A stretch of DNA of 64,000 nt from JAJXWB01 sp037044955. GTDB lineage: Bacteria; Pseudomonadota; Alphaproteobacteria; Rhizobiales; Beijerinckiaceae. Below the pieces are notes generated by a model. That model was given only the letters and a program-made list of their open reading frames with translations. It had not been told where the DNA came from and ran no database searches. The stretch is taken from the NCBI GenBank assembly GCA_037044955.1, contig JBAOHX010000002.1:1364001-1428000 (forward strand). The letters are read 5' to 3'. Position 1 is the stretch's first letter. Every line of letters begins with the position of its first letter. A program made the translations under genes and the position numbers. This document shows positions 44,817-53,415 of the stretch, piece by piece.

Positions 44817-47800
44817 TTACGAACACCCCGTCGTGCTGCCGCACGTATCGCACTTCAGGCACGTCCCGTTGCGCACGAGCGTGAAGTTCGCGCATTCCGG
44901 GCAGGCCTCGCCGACGTAGCCCTTCATGCGGGCTTCCGCGCGCTTTTCGGCGATGAGGTCGGCCTCGGACGGCTGCGCCCAGCCGAGCTTGTCGAGGTCG
45001 TGCGCGACGGCCGCCACTTCGTGCGCGACGTCAGGCTTCAGCGCGGTCGCGCCGTCGGTGGCGAGCATGGTCGGCGTGTTGACGACCTGCGTTCCCGCGC
45101 CGCCGGCCACCACCATCAGGCGGTCGGTCTTGGAGCGCACCAGACCGCGCGACACGAAGGTCGGCGCCGCCTTGTGGCCTTCGGGCGCCTTGCCCTCGTC
45201 CTCGCCCTTGCCCATCGCGGTGTAGCCGATGTCCTCGGGCGAGACGTGCGCGAGGTCGTTGCGCTGCAGGTAGGAGATGGCGAGTTCGCGGAACACGTAG
45301 TCGAGGATCGACGTCGCGTTCTTGATCGCGTCGTTGCCCTGCACGAAACCCGCCGGCTCGAAGCGGGTGAAGGTGAAGGCGTCGACATATTCCTCCAGCG
45401 GCACGCCGTATTGCAGGCCGAGCGAGATGGCGATGGCGAAATTGTTCATCAGGCTGCGGAAGGCGGCGCCTTCCTTGTGCATGTCGATGAAGATTTCGCC
45501 GAGACGCCCGTCGCCGTATTCGCCGGTGCGCAGATAGACCTTGTGCCCGCCCACGACCGCCTTCTGCGTGTAGCCCTTGCGGCGATCCGGCAGTTTTTCG
45601 CGCTCGCGCATCACCTGCACGCGCTCGATCACGCGCTCCACGATCTTCTCCGCCACGGCGGCGGCGCGCGCCGGCGCGTTGGAGGCGATGAGGTCGGCGA
45701 TCGCGTCCTCGGCCTCGTCGGCCTCGTCCTCGATCAGCTGCGCGTTCAGCGGCTGCGACAGCTTCGAGCCGTCGCGATAGAGCGCGTTGGCCTTCAGCGC
45801 GAGGCGCCAGGAGAGCATGTAGCTTTCCTTGCAATCCTCCACCGTCGCGTCGTTCGGCATGTTGATCGTCTTGGAGATCGCGCCGGTGATGAAGGGCTGC
45901 GCCGCCGCCATCATGTGGATGTGGCTCTCGACGGAGAGATAGCGCTTGCCGATGCGGCCGCAGGGATTGGCGCAGTCGAAGACGGCCAAATGCTCGGCCT
46001 TCAGGAACGGCGCGCCTTCAAGAGTCATCGCGCCGCAAACGTGCGTGTTGGCGGCTTCGATGTCGGCCTTGGAGAAGCCGAGGAACGGCAGGAGCTCGAA
46101 CGAGGGATCGTCGAGTTTTTCGGCCGGCGCTTTCAGCGTGTCACGCAGGAAGTCTGCGCCGAGCGAATATTTGTTGAAGACGAACTTGATATCGAAGGCC
46201 GAGGCCAGCGAATCCTCGATCGTCTTGATCTTTTCATCCGTGAAGCCGCGCGTGCGCAGGCTCGAATGATTGATGGCGGGCGCATTGGCGAGGCTCGCAT
46301 GTCCCACCGCATAGGCCTCGATCTCGCCGATTTCCGCAGGCGTATAACCGAGCGTGCGAAGAGCTTCCGGCACGGCGCGGTTGATGATCTTGAAATAGCC
46401 GCCGCCGGCGAGCTTCTTGAACTTCACCAGCGCGAAGTCCGGCTCGATGCCCGTCGTGTCGCAATCCATCACCAGGCCGATCGTGCCGGTGGGGGCGACG
46501 ACGGAAACCTGCGCGTTGCGGAAGCCGTGCGCCTGGCCCATTTCCAGCGCCTCGTCCCACGCGGCCTTCGCGCGCAGCCCGAAATCTTCCTGCGGCAGCG
46601 AGGCGAGGTCGAGCGGCACCGGATTGACCGAGAGCTTCTCGTAGCCCGAGGCCTCGCCATGCGCGGCGCGGCGATGGTTGCGGATGACGCGCAGCATGTG
46701 GCTGGCGTTGCGCTTGTAGTCGGCGAAGGGGCCGAGTTCCCTGGCCATTTCGGCGGAGGTCTTGTAGCAGACGGCGGTCATGATCGCCGACAGCGCGCCG
46801 CAGACGGCGCGGCCCGCCGCGGAATCATAGGCCATGCCCGACGACATCAGGTAGCCGCCGACGTTGGCGTAGCCGAGGCCCAGCGTGCGGTATTCGTAGG
46901 AGAGCTTGGCGATCTCCTTCGAGGGGAATTGCGCCATCAGCACCGAGATTTCGAGCACGATGGTCCACAGGCGCACCGAATGCTCGTAGAGCGCGGTGTC
47001 GAAGCGGTTGGTGGCGGGATCGCGGAAGGTCAGCAGGTTCAGCGACGCCAGATTGCAGGCGGTGTCGTCGAGGAACATGTATTCGGAGCACGGGTTCGAC
47101 GCGACGATCGGGCCGGCCGCCGGGCAGGTGTGCCAGTCGTTGATGGTCGTGTGGAACTGGATGCCGGGATCGGCCGAGGCCCAGGCGGAATAGCCGACCT
47201 TCTCCCAGAGTTCGCGGGCGCTCAGCACCTTGTGCGTCTTGCCGTCGAGGCGGCGCGACAGCCGCCATTCCCCGTCCTTCTCCACCGCGCGCAGAAAATC
47301 GTCGGTGACGCGGATCGAATTGTTGGAGTTCTGGCCGGATACGGTGAGATAGGCCTCGGAGTCCCAGTCGGTGTTGTAGGTGTCGAACTCGATGTCCTTG
47401 TAGCCCTGGCGCGCGAACTGGATGACGCGCTTGATGTAGCTGTCCGGCACGTCGGCGCGCCGCGCGAGGCGGATCTCGCGCTTCAGCGCCGGGTTCTTCT
47501 CGGGGTTGAAGCAATCGTCGCCCGAGCCTTCGCAGTTCACGGCGGCGCGCATCACCGCCTTCATGTGCTTCTTGACGGTCTTGGACCCCGCGACGAGGGC
47601 GGCGACCTTTTCTTCTTCCTTCACCTTCCAGTCGATGAAGTCCTCGATATCGGGATGGTCGATGTCGACCACCACCATCTTGGCCGCGCGGCGCGTCGTG
47701 CCGCCCGACTTGATGGCGCCGGCGGCGCGGTCGCCGATCTTGAGGAAGGACATGAGGCCGGACGACTTGCCGCCGCCGGAGAGTTTTTCATTTTCGCCGC

Positions 47801-48515
47801 GCAGGCGCGAGAAATTGGTGCCGGTGCCCGAGCCGTACTTGAACAGGCGGGCTTCGCGCACCCACAGGTCCATGATGCCGCCCTCGTTGACGAGATCGTC
47901 GGCGACGGACTGGATGAAGCAGGCGTGCGGCTGCGGATGCTCGTAGGCGGACTTCGACTTGGTCAGCTTGCCGGTGGCGAAGTCGACGTAATAATGGCCC
48001 TGTCCGGGGCCGTCGATGCCATAGGCCCAGTGCAGGCCGGTGTTGAACCATTGCGGCGAGTTGGGCGCGGCGACCTGCGCGGCGAGCATGAAGCGCAGTT
48101 CGTCGTAGAAGGCCTGGGCGTCCTCTTCCGTGGTGAAATACTTGCCCTTCCAGCCCCAGTAGGTCCAGGCGCCGGCAAGGCGGTCGAACACCTGGGCGGC
48201 GGTCTTTTCCGAGCCGTAGCGCTCGGCGGCGGGCAGGGCGGAGAGGGCGGCGTCGTCGGCGACGGAGCGCCACAGGAAGGAGGGGACGTCGTTCTCCTCG
48301 ACCTTCTTGAGGCGCGCGGGCACGCCGGCCTTGCGGAAATACTTTTGCGCGAGAACATCGGCGGCGACCTGGCTCCAGCCGGCCGGCACTTCGATGCCAT
48401 CGAGCGAGAAGACGATCGAGCCGTCGGGGTTCTTGATCTCGCTCTTGGTCGTGCGGAATTCCAGCCCCGCGTAGGGGGAGCGTCCGGCCTCGGTATAACG
48501 TCTGTCGATCCGCAT
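44817..48515 (-). CDS. nrdJ: Vitamin B12-dependent (class II) ribonucleotide reductase
   Basis: 1232 residues. Reduces ribonucleotides to deoxyribonucleotides with adenosylcobalamin, independent of oxygen. Recognised parts: the N-terminal WGWKGKYFTTEEDAQAFYDE, GSGTGTNFSRLRGENEKLSG, NPCSEYMFLDDTACNLASLN with an active-site Cys, APTGTIGLVMDCDTTGIEPD, and a C-terminal Cys-rich end CPECANFTLVRNGTCLKC, CDTCGSTTGC. The ATG at 48515 gives MRIDRRYTEAGRSPY. It is preceded by a candidate NrdR box pair and followed by a terminator. Confidence 0.97.
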   Translation of the reverse strand: MRIDRRYTEAGRSPYAGLEFRTTKSEIKNPDGSIVFSLDGIEVPAGWSQVAADVLAQKYFRKAGVPARLKKVEENDVPSFLWRSVADDAALSALPAAERYGSEKTAAQVFDRLAGAWTYWGWKGKYFTTEEDAQAFYDELRFMLAAQVAAPNSPQWFNTGLHWAYGIDGPGQGHYYVDFATGKLTKSKSAYEHPQPHACFIQSVADDLVNEGGIMDLWVREARLFKYGSGTGTNFSRLRGENEKLSGGGKSSGLMSFLKIGDRAAGAIKSGGTTRRAAKMVVVDIDHPDIEDFIDWKVKEEEKVAALVAGSKTVKKHMKAVMRAAVNCEGSGDDCFNPEKNPALKREIRLARRADVPDSYIKRVIQFARQGYKDIEFDTYNTDWDSEAYLTVSGQNSNNSIRVTDDFLRAVEKDGEWRLSRRLDGKTHKVLSARELWEKVGYSAWASADPGIQFHTTINDWHTCPAAGPIVASNPCSEYMFLDDTACNLASLNLLTFRDPATNRFDTALYEHSVRLWTIVLEISVLMAQFPSKEIAKLSYEYRTLGLGYANVGGYLMSSGMAYDSAAGRAVCGALSAIMTAVCYKTSAEMARELGPFADYKRNASHMLRVIRNHRRAAHGEASGYEKLSVNPVPLDLASLPQEDFGLRAKAAWDEALEMGQAHGFRNAQVSVVAPTGTIGLVMDCDTTGIEPDFALVKFKKLAGGGYFKIINRAVPEALRTLGYTPAEIGEIEAYAVGHASLANAPAINHSSLRTRGFTDEKIKTIEDSLASAFDIKFVFNKYSLGADFLRDTLKAPAEKLDDPSFELLPFLGFSKADIEAANTHVCGAMTLEGAPFLKAEHLAVFDCANPCGRIGKRYLSVESHIHMMAAAQPFITGAISKTINMPNDATVEDCKESYMLSWRLALKANALYRDGSKLSQPLNAQLIEDEADEAEDAIADLIASNAPARAAAVAEKIVERVIERVQVMREREKLPDRRKGYTQKAVVGGHKVYLRTGEYGDGRLGEIFIDMHKEGAAFRSLMNNFAIAISLGLQYGVPLEEYVDAFTFTRFEPAGFVQGNDAIKNATSILDYVFRELAISYLQRNDLAHVSPEDIGYTAMGKGEDEGKAPEGHKAAPTFVSRGLVRSKTDRLMVVAGGAGTQVVNTPTMLATDGATALKPDVAHEVAAVAHDLDKLGWAQPSEADLIAEKRAEARMKGYVGEACPECANFTLVRNGTCLKCDTCGSTTGCS

Positions 48516-48716
48516 TATCGTCCCCTCTGGCGCAGATAGCCCCGCGCCGGCTGGCAACCAGCCCTGCCTGTGTTTCTGTTCGACGCCTGTTGAAAACACG
48601 CTACGGCCGTTGCCGGCTCTAACAGCGAGCCACAACCGGACCTCTTCGAGGCGTTTCTTGGCCGCCTCGTCGGGACCGGTTGCGATTGAGTCGAGACTAG
48701 GGCGAGTCGTCAGGAG

Positions 48717-48765
48717 GCGTCAAGATATTGTGCGATTTATGACGCCATACCCCATATATAGGGTA
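48717..48765. promoter_or_regulatory. Candidate NrdR box pair in the nrdJ/NDUFA12 divergent region
   Basis: An 18-bp inverted repeat, TACCCCATATATAGGGTA (one mismatch), is centred at 48756.5. A weaker site containing CAAGATATTG is centred at 48725.5. The 31-base spacing equals three DNA turns, as expected for paired NrdR boxes. They lie about 200 bases upstream of the nrdJ start. Nothing else was recognised in 48516-48927 except promoter-like AT-rich stretches. Confidence 0.65.
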
Positions 48766-48927
48766 AATCTGTGGATTGTGGGGAAAATCTTAACCACAAG
48801 GCGCCTCAGACTTTCGCTTCTCGAGAGATTCGGCAAGGGCCGTTTCGCCACGCCCCCGCGTCGAAAGATCGGGTTGCGCGCCAGCGCGCCATCGGCCATA
48901 GGTGTGCGCGAATCCGGAGGCTTTTCG

Positions 48928-49329
48928 ATGCTGTGGCTCCAGCGCTTTTTCTCCTGGTGGCAGGGCGGCACCTGGAACACGTTCTTCTACACCTGGCGCA
49001 AGGGCGTGCTGGTCGGCCACGACGAGTTCGGCAACGCCTACTACAAGGAGCGGGGCATCCATCGGGACCTCGGCTTCGAGCGCCGCTGGGTGATCTATGC
49101 CGGCGAAAGCGAGGCGTCCGCGACGCCGCCCGGCTGGTACGGCTGGCTGCATCACACCGTCGACACGCCGCCGACCGACGAGAACTACAAGCCCTACGAG
49201 TGGGAACAGCCCTATGTGCCGAACCAGACCGGCACGGCCAACGCCTGGCGTCCGCAGGGCTCGCTCTACCGCACCGGCCAGCGCCCCGCCGCCACCGGCG
49301 ATTACGAGGCCTGGACGCCGGGCGGCTGA
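48928..49329 (+). CDS. NADH:ubiquinone oxidoreductase subunit NDUFA12 family
   Basis: 133 residues matching the complex I accessory subunit NDUFA12 (B17.2): TWNTFFYTWRKGVLVGHDEF, GNAYYKERGIHRDLGFERRW, VIYAGESEASATPPGWYGWL and HHTVDTPPTDENYKPYEWEQ. Present in alphaproteobacteria and mitochondria. The ATG at 48928 has GGAGG eight bases upstream. The DUF2155 gene follows on the same strand. Confidence 0.95.
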   Translation: MLWLQRFFSWWQGGTWNTFFYTWRKGVLVGHDEFGNAYYKERGIHRDLGFERRWVIYAGESEASATPPGWYGWLHHTVDTPPTDENYKPYEWEQPYVPNQTGTANAWRPQGSLYRTGQRPAATGDYEAWTPGG

Positions 49330-49467
49330 GTTCCGGGCTTCGCCACGATTTCGCCCGCACGGCCGTTCATGGCTCTAGCCAGCATCCGCTGGCGCGATAG
49401 TCTGCGCAATCTGCTGGCGTTCAGGCAAGACCCACGCGCCGGGATTCGCCGGCCTACGAGAAAACGA

Positions 49468-50127
49468 ATGCGGCTCCATTTCAGCACGTCGATTCTTCGC
49501 GCAACGGCGCTCGCCGGCTTGGCGCTCGGCGGTTTCGCCGGGGCGGCCCATGCCGACAAGATCAAGCATCCCAACGCCGTGTTCGCCGGCCTCGACAAGA
49601 TCACCGGCCGCATCATCGCCTTCGACGTCGCCATCGACGAGACCGTGCAGTTCGGCTCGCTGCAGATCACGCCGCGCGTCTGCTATTCGCGGCCGGCGAC
49701 CGAGGCGCCGCTGACGGATTCGTTCGTCGAGGTCGACGAACTGCTCGAGGACAAGAAGTTCAAGCGCATCTTTTCCGGCTGGATGTTCGCCGCCAGCCCC
49801 GGCCTGCACGGCGTCGAGCATCCGGTCTACGACGTGTGGCTCACCGACTGCAAAGGCGACGGCCAGCTCATCCAGACGCCCGTGGAGGCGCGCAAGGAGG
49901 AGGCGCCGCCGCCGAACGCCGACGTGGTTTCGCCGGGCGCCGACGCCAAGCCCAAGACCACGAAGCGCAAGGTCGAGCCGAAGGCGCCGCCGGTGGTGCA
50001 GCCCGATATCGGCGCGACCATGCCGCCGCCGGAGCCCGTCGCGCCGCAGCCACGCCGTTCCTCGCCCGGACGTTGGTTCAACACCGACGGCCCGCCCGGC
50101 GCCGGCCCCGATCCGGCCGGGCGCTAA
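49468..50127 (+). CDS. DUF2155 exported protein
   Basis: 219 residues. A signal peptide (LAGLALGGFAGAAHA) is followed by the DUF2155 domain: AVFAGLDKITGRIIAFDVAI, TVQFGSLQITPRVCYSRPAT and IFSGWMFAASPGLHGVEHPV YDVWLTDC. The C-terminus is Pro- and Lys-rich (PKTTKRKVEPKAPPVVQP). It commonly neighbours the NDUFA12 gene in Rhizobiales; function unknown. It overlaps the end of the hydrolase gene by four bases on the opposite strand. Confidence 0.88.
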   Translation: MRLHFSTSILRATALAGLALGGFAGAAHADKIKHPNAVFAGLDKITGRIIAFDVAIDETVQFGSLQITPRVCYSRPATEAPLTDSFVEVDELLEDKKFKRIFSGWMFAASPGLHGVEHPVYDVWLTDCKGDGQLIQTPVEARKEEAPPPNADVVSPGADAKPKTTKRKVEPKAPPVVQPDIGATMPPPEPVAPQPRRSSPGRWFNTDGPPGAGPDPAGR

Positions 50128-51929
50128 GCGGCTTTCTCCGCGACGAAACTGTCGAGCGCCGCGCTCAGCGCCAGGCGCGCGCTTTGCGGCGTCAGTTCGT
50201 GATCGGCATTGGCGATGACCGCGGTGCGCACGCCGGGCAGGGGCGTCTCGGCATGGCTGCGCGCGCCAAGGTGCCTCTCGAGCTCCGACAGGCCGGGATC
50301 GTTCTCGCTGTACACCAGCAGCACCTCGGCCCCGCGCGCCGACAATTCGCCGAACCAGCGCTCCACGAGATTGAGACCGGGAACGCGGCGGCGGATGGCG
50401 TATGTGGCGTCTGTCGCGTGAACGAGGCCTGCCTTCACCAATTTCTTGGCGAGCGAAAACAGGAGCGCGCGGGCGCCCCCGACCTGCGCGTCGGCGCCGG
50501 CGCTGGCGAGTTTCATGCCGACGTCGGCGGCCTTGGTGCGTCGCCAGGCCGCCATCTGCATGGCGTAGGTCGGCCCGTAGATGAAGCACGCCTGATTGAC
50601 GAGCGCGATCTTCGTCACGCGCTTGTCCCGGACCGCCGCGTGAAAAGCCTGATAGGCGCCCGAACACGCGCCGAACAGCGAAACATCGCGAATGCCGCGC
50701 GAATAAAGCCAGTCGATGGCGGCTTCCACGTCGCGCGTCAGGCTCCGGTCGAACAGCGGCGCGCGATCGGGCCCATGTGGCGAAAGGGAATCGCCGACGC
50801 CGCTGAGGTCCATGCGCAGCGAGGCGACGCCGTTGGCCGCCAGATGACGGGCCATGTCGACGAACATGCGCGCCCAGCCGATGTGATAGACGCCGCCGGA
50901 ATTGAGGAAGATGACCGCTCTCGACCGGCGCTCGCCGGCCGCGCGCGCGCAGTAGATTCCCACGAGCCGATTGTCGGGCCCGAACTGGGCGGCTTCCTCG
51001 CGCCAGATGTCGGTGGCGAGGATGGCGGCATCCGCGGCTGTCATCCCGGACGGCCGCGGGCCGATCCGGGAACCAGTCTCGGCCATATGCGTCCTGGGTC
51101 CCGGCTCTTCGCTTCGCTGCGGCCGGGATGACACTCCCGGTTTCGCCCCCTCCGCCACAAAATCCGCAATCCGCGCGATCGCCTTCATCGGCGGCAGGGC
51201 GGCGGTGGGATCGCACATCATCTCCGCATAGCCCTCGAAGGGCTCGACCACGACGTCGGCGCCCGCCTCGCGCAACTTCTCCGCCAGCGGAGACCCCTCG
51301 GGGTTTTGCGACAATACGAGCGTCGCGCACTCCCGCGCGCCGGAAAAACGGCGCGAGCCGACAAAGGCGAGATCATCGAGGGTCTCACGCGAAATGCGGA
51401 AGCCTGCGGCCGACACGCCGTCGAAGCCGGCGTCGTCGCCCGCGCCGGGCTTGCCCTGAAAGATGCGGCTCATCACCTCGAGCTCGCGCTTCAACGCGCG
51501 GCCGGAGGCGGGCGGGGCGAGCAGAACGAGGCGGACGGGCGCGATGTCGCGGGCGGCTTCCAGCGCCAGCAGCGCGCCGAGACGCAGGCCGACCAGAACG
51601 ATCTCCTCGACGCCGGTCATGTCCACGAGCTTGCGGGCGGCTTCGCCGATATTGCCGAGCCAGGTGGCGACGCGATGCGGCGCCTCGCCGTCGCCTTCTG
51701 AATCGGCCGTGCCGCGCCAGTCGAAGCGCAGAACGGGAATTTCGCGCGCCGACAATTCCTCGGCCAGCAGGCGCAGCGACGAACGCGAGCAGAGGTCCTC
51801 GAAACCGTGCGCGCCGCAGACGATGACGCCGCGCCGCGACGTGCCGACTTCGGTCGGAGGGTGCAGCCAGCCGCGGCAATTGTCGAAGACGACGGGGATC
51901 AAGCAAGCCTCCACGAATACGGAGGCCAT
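50124..51929 (-). CDS. Tandem alpha/beta hydrolase protein with repeat-derived linker
   Basis: 601 residues made of two alpha/beta hydrolase domains. The first (about residues 1-265) has GVIVCGAHGFEDLCSRSSLR and FDWRGTADSEGDG, but its nucleophile elbow reads GLRLGALLAL with Arg instead of Ser. The second (about 300-600) has VIFLNSGGVYHIGWARMFVD, MDLSGVGDS and the elbow FGACSGAYQAF with Cys at the nucleophile position, plus a late NADHELTPQ His. They are joined by about 31 residues encoded by a palindromic repeat. Similar hydrolases accompany polysaccharide loci. A substrate is not identifiable. Confidence 0.82.
   Translation of the reverse strand: MASVFVEACLIPVVFDNCRGWLHPPTEVGTSRRGVIVCGAHGFEDLCSRSSLRLLAEELSAREIPVLRFDWRGTADSEGDGEAPHRVATWLGNIGEAARKLVDMTGVEEIVLVGLRLGALLALEAARDIAPVRLVLLAPPASGRALKRELEVMSRIFQGKPGAGDDAGFDGVSAAGFRISRETLDDLAFVGSRRFSGARECATLVLSQNPEGSPLAEKLREAGADVVVEPFEGYAEMMCDPTAALPPMKAIARIADFVAEGAKPGVSSRPQRSEEPGPRTHMAETGSRIGPRPSGMTAADAAILATDIWREEAAQFGPDNRLVGIYCARAAGERRSRAVIFLNSGGVYHIGWARMFVDMARHLAANGVASLRMDLSGVGDSLSPHGPDRAPLFDRSLTRDVEAAIDWLYSRGIRDVSLFGACSGAYQAFHAAVRDKRVTKIALVNQACFIYGPTYAMQMAAWRRTKAADVGMKLASAGADAQVGGARALLFSLAKKLVKAGLVHATDATYAIRRRVPGLNLVERWFGELSARGAEVLLVYSENDPGLSELERHLGARSHAETPLPGVRTAVIANADHELTPQSARLALSAALDSFVAEKAA
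51040..51132. repeat. 93-bp palindromic element inserted in-frame in the double hydrolase
   Basis: GTCATCCCGGACGGCC at one end and GGCCGGGATGAC at the other are the arms, with CCGGGAACCAG/CTGGGTCCCGG inside. It looks like a REP/BIME element with GACxCCGG arms but it is 93 bases long, exactly 31 codons, and contains no in-frame stop on the coding strand. It encodes the linker between the two hydrolase domains (reading RPQRSEEPGPRTHMAETG, then SRIGPRPSGM). Confidence 0.85.
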
Positions 51930-51975
51930 TGTGCGCGCGACCGGTTAGGGCCGGGTGAATCGGACGGCGGGCCGG

Positions 51976-52404
51976 CTACAGCGGCTTGATCGCCTTGGCG
52001 TCCTCGCCGCGATGCATGGCGATGGCGATGCGGAACGAGGTCGCGATGCGGTCGGCCATGGCGGCGACGGCGGGCGCGCCCATCTGCGGCATCTGCTCGT
52101 CGGCCGTCTGGCGGAACAATTCGAGCCAGCGGGCGAAATGCGCGTCGGAGATTTCCGGCAGCTTGAGGTGCGGCGGCAGCGGCCGGCCGTCGTAGCGGCC
52201 GCTCCGGAGCATGGTCGAGGACCAGAAATCCTTGAGCTTGGCGAGATGGGCCGGCCAGTCGTCGATCTCGCGGTTGAAGATCGGGCCGAGCATCTCGTCT
52301 TCCCGCACCTTGGCGTAGAAGGCGTCGACGAGACGCGCGAGGCCGTCCTCATCGACGCCTGCGGGCGGAACGAAGCCGAGTTGCTGGCGGGGCGCGTTGG
52401 TCAT
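51976..52404 (-). CDS. Group III truncated haemoglobin
   Basis: 142 residues with the group III pattern: FVPPAGVDEDGLARLVDAFY, FNREIDDWPAHLAKLKDFWS, MLRSGRYDGRPLPPHLKLP and ISDAHFARWLELFRQTADEQ, which holds the proximal His. Binds heme; roles in oxygen, NO or sulfide handling have been proposed for the family. The gene is three bases upstream of queF's stop on the same strand, so the two are probably cotranscribed. Confidence 0.9.
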   Translation of the reverse strand: MTNAPRQQLGFVPPAGVDEDGLARLVDAFYAKVREDEMLGPIFNREIDDWPAHLAKLKDFWSSTMLRSGRYDGRPLPPHLKLPEISDAHFARWLELFRQTADEQMPQMGAPAVAAMADRIATSFRIAIAMHRGEDAKAIKPL

Positions 52405-52407
52405 TTT

Positions 52408-52866
52408 CTAACCTCTGCCGCGATAGGGCGCGACGCCCTGGTCCGGCAGCCACAGGCCTTCCGGCGGGGCGCCCGTCTGCCAGAACACGTCGATCGGCAT
52501 GCCGCCGCGCGGATACCAATAGCCGCCGATCCGAAGCCAGCGCGGCTCGAGCAGGCCGACCAGATCCTTGGCCACGCGCACCGTGCAATCCTCGTGGAAC
52601 GCGCCGTGATTGCGGAACGAGGCGAGGTAGAGCTTCAGCGATTTCGACTCCACCAGCCATTTCGCCGGCGCGTAGTCGATGACGAGCGTGGCGAAATCGG
52701 GCTGGCCGGTGACCGGACAGAGCGACGTGAACTCCGGCTGCGTGAAGCGCGCCAGATAGAGCGTGTCGGAATGGGGGTTTGGCACGCGATCCACTTCCGC
52801 CTCGTCGGGCGAGGCGGGCAGGGCGGCGTGCTTGCCGAGCAGGTTGGGGCCGTCTGCGGACTTCAT
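52408..52866 (-). CDS. queF: NADPH-dependent 7-cyano-7-deazaguanine reductase (QueF, type I)
   Basis: Reduces preQ0 to preQ1 in queuosine synthesis. The 152-residue unimodular protein has the catalytic Cys in EFTSLCPVTGQPDFATLVID, the NADPH-binding ESKSLKLYLASFRNHGAFHE and FHEDC. Its length separates it from the larger type II enzyme. The ATG at 52866 gives MKSADGPNLLGKH. Confidence 0.95.
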   Translation of the reverse strand: MKSADGPNLLGKHAALPASPDEAEVDRVPNPHSDTLYLARFTQPEFTSLCPVTGQPDFATLVIDYAPAKWLVESKSLKLYLASFRNHGAFHEDCTVRVAKDLVGLLEPRWLRIGGYWYPRGGMPIDVFWQTGAPPEGLWLPDQGVAPYRGRG

Positions 52867-52933
52867 GGGCCGACAGATAGGCCGATGGCAATTTTCCGGC
52901 AAGCGCGGCGCAATGCCGCGCTTTTCAGATGCG

Positions 52934-52960
52934 AAAAGGCCGGCCCCGGAGGGACCGGCC
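52934..52960 (-). terminator. Rho-independent terminator after csbD
   Basis: On the minus strand GGCCGGTCCC and GGGGCCGGCC form a ten-base stem (one G-T pair) around TCC, followed by TTTT. It lies 22 bases beyond the csbD stop. Confidence 0.85.
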
Positions 52961-52981
52961 CTGCCTCGGCGGGGCAAGCCG

Positions 52982-53179
52982 CTAGATGCGGTTGAAATAG
53001 TCGTCGACCGCCTTCTTGGCCTGATCCTTGGAATAGCCGTAGCGCTCCTGAATCTTGCCTTCGAGCTGCTCGCGGCGGCCGTTGATCTGCGTGAGATCGT
53101 CGTCGGTGAGCTTGCCCCACTGCTCCCTCACCTTGCCGGTCATCTGCTTCCAATTGCCCTGCACCTGATCCCAGTTCAT
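52982..53179 (-). CDS. CsbD family stress protein
   Basis: 65 residues typical of CsbD: MNWDQVQGNWKQMTGKVRE, then LTDDDLTQINGRREQLEGKI and ERYGYSKDQAKKAVDDYF. Small, charged and usually stress-induced. AGGAG lies six bases before the ATG. It is a single-gene unit with its own terminator. The 236 bases to the divergent eno gene show no clear operator. Confidence 0.92.
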   Translation of the reverse strand: MNWDQVQGNWKQMTGKVREQWGKLTDDDLTQINGRREQLEGKIQERYGYSKDQAKKAVDDYFNRI

Positions 53180-53415
53180 GGCGATCTCCTGTCTCGAATG
53201 AACGAAAGGCCGCGCGAAGCCCGCGCCGGGCGGCGAGCCCGGCGTTTGCGAGAGTGAATCGTGCGGCTTGTGGCGGCGCCGCCGCCTGCAGGATGAACGC
53301 TGGAGGCGAGGGCGGGTTCCCGCGCGCAAACGCGCCGCCCGCCTTCCCCTCAAGCCCCCGCCGCAGTAAAAGGCGGCGCGCAAGCTCCTTTCAGATTCCC
53401 ATCCCGAGGCCGCTC

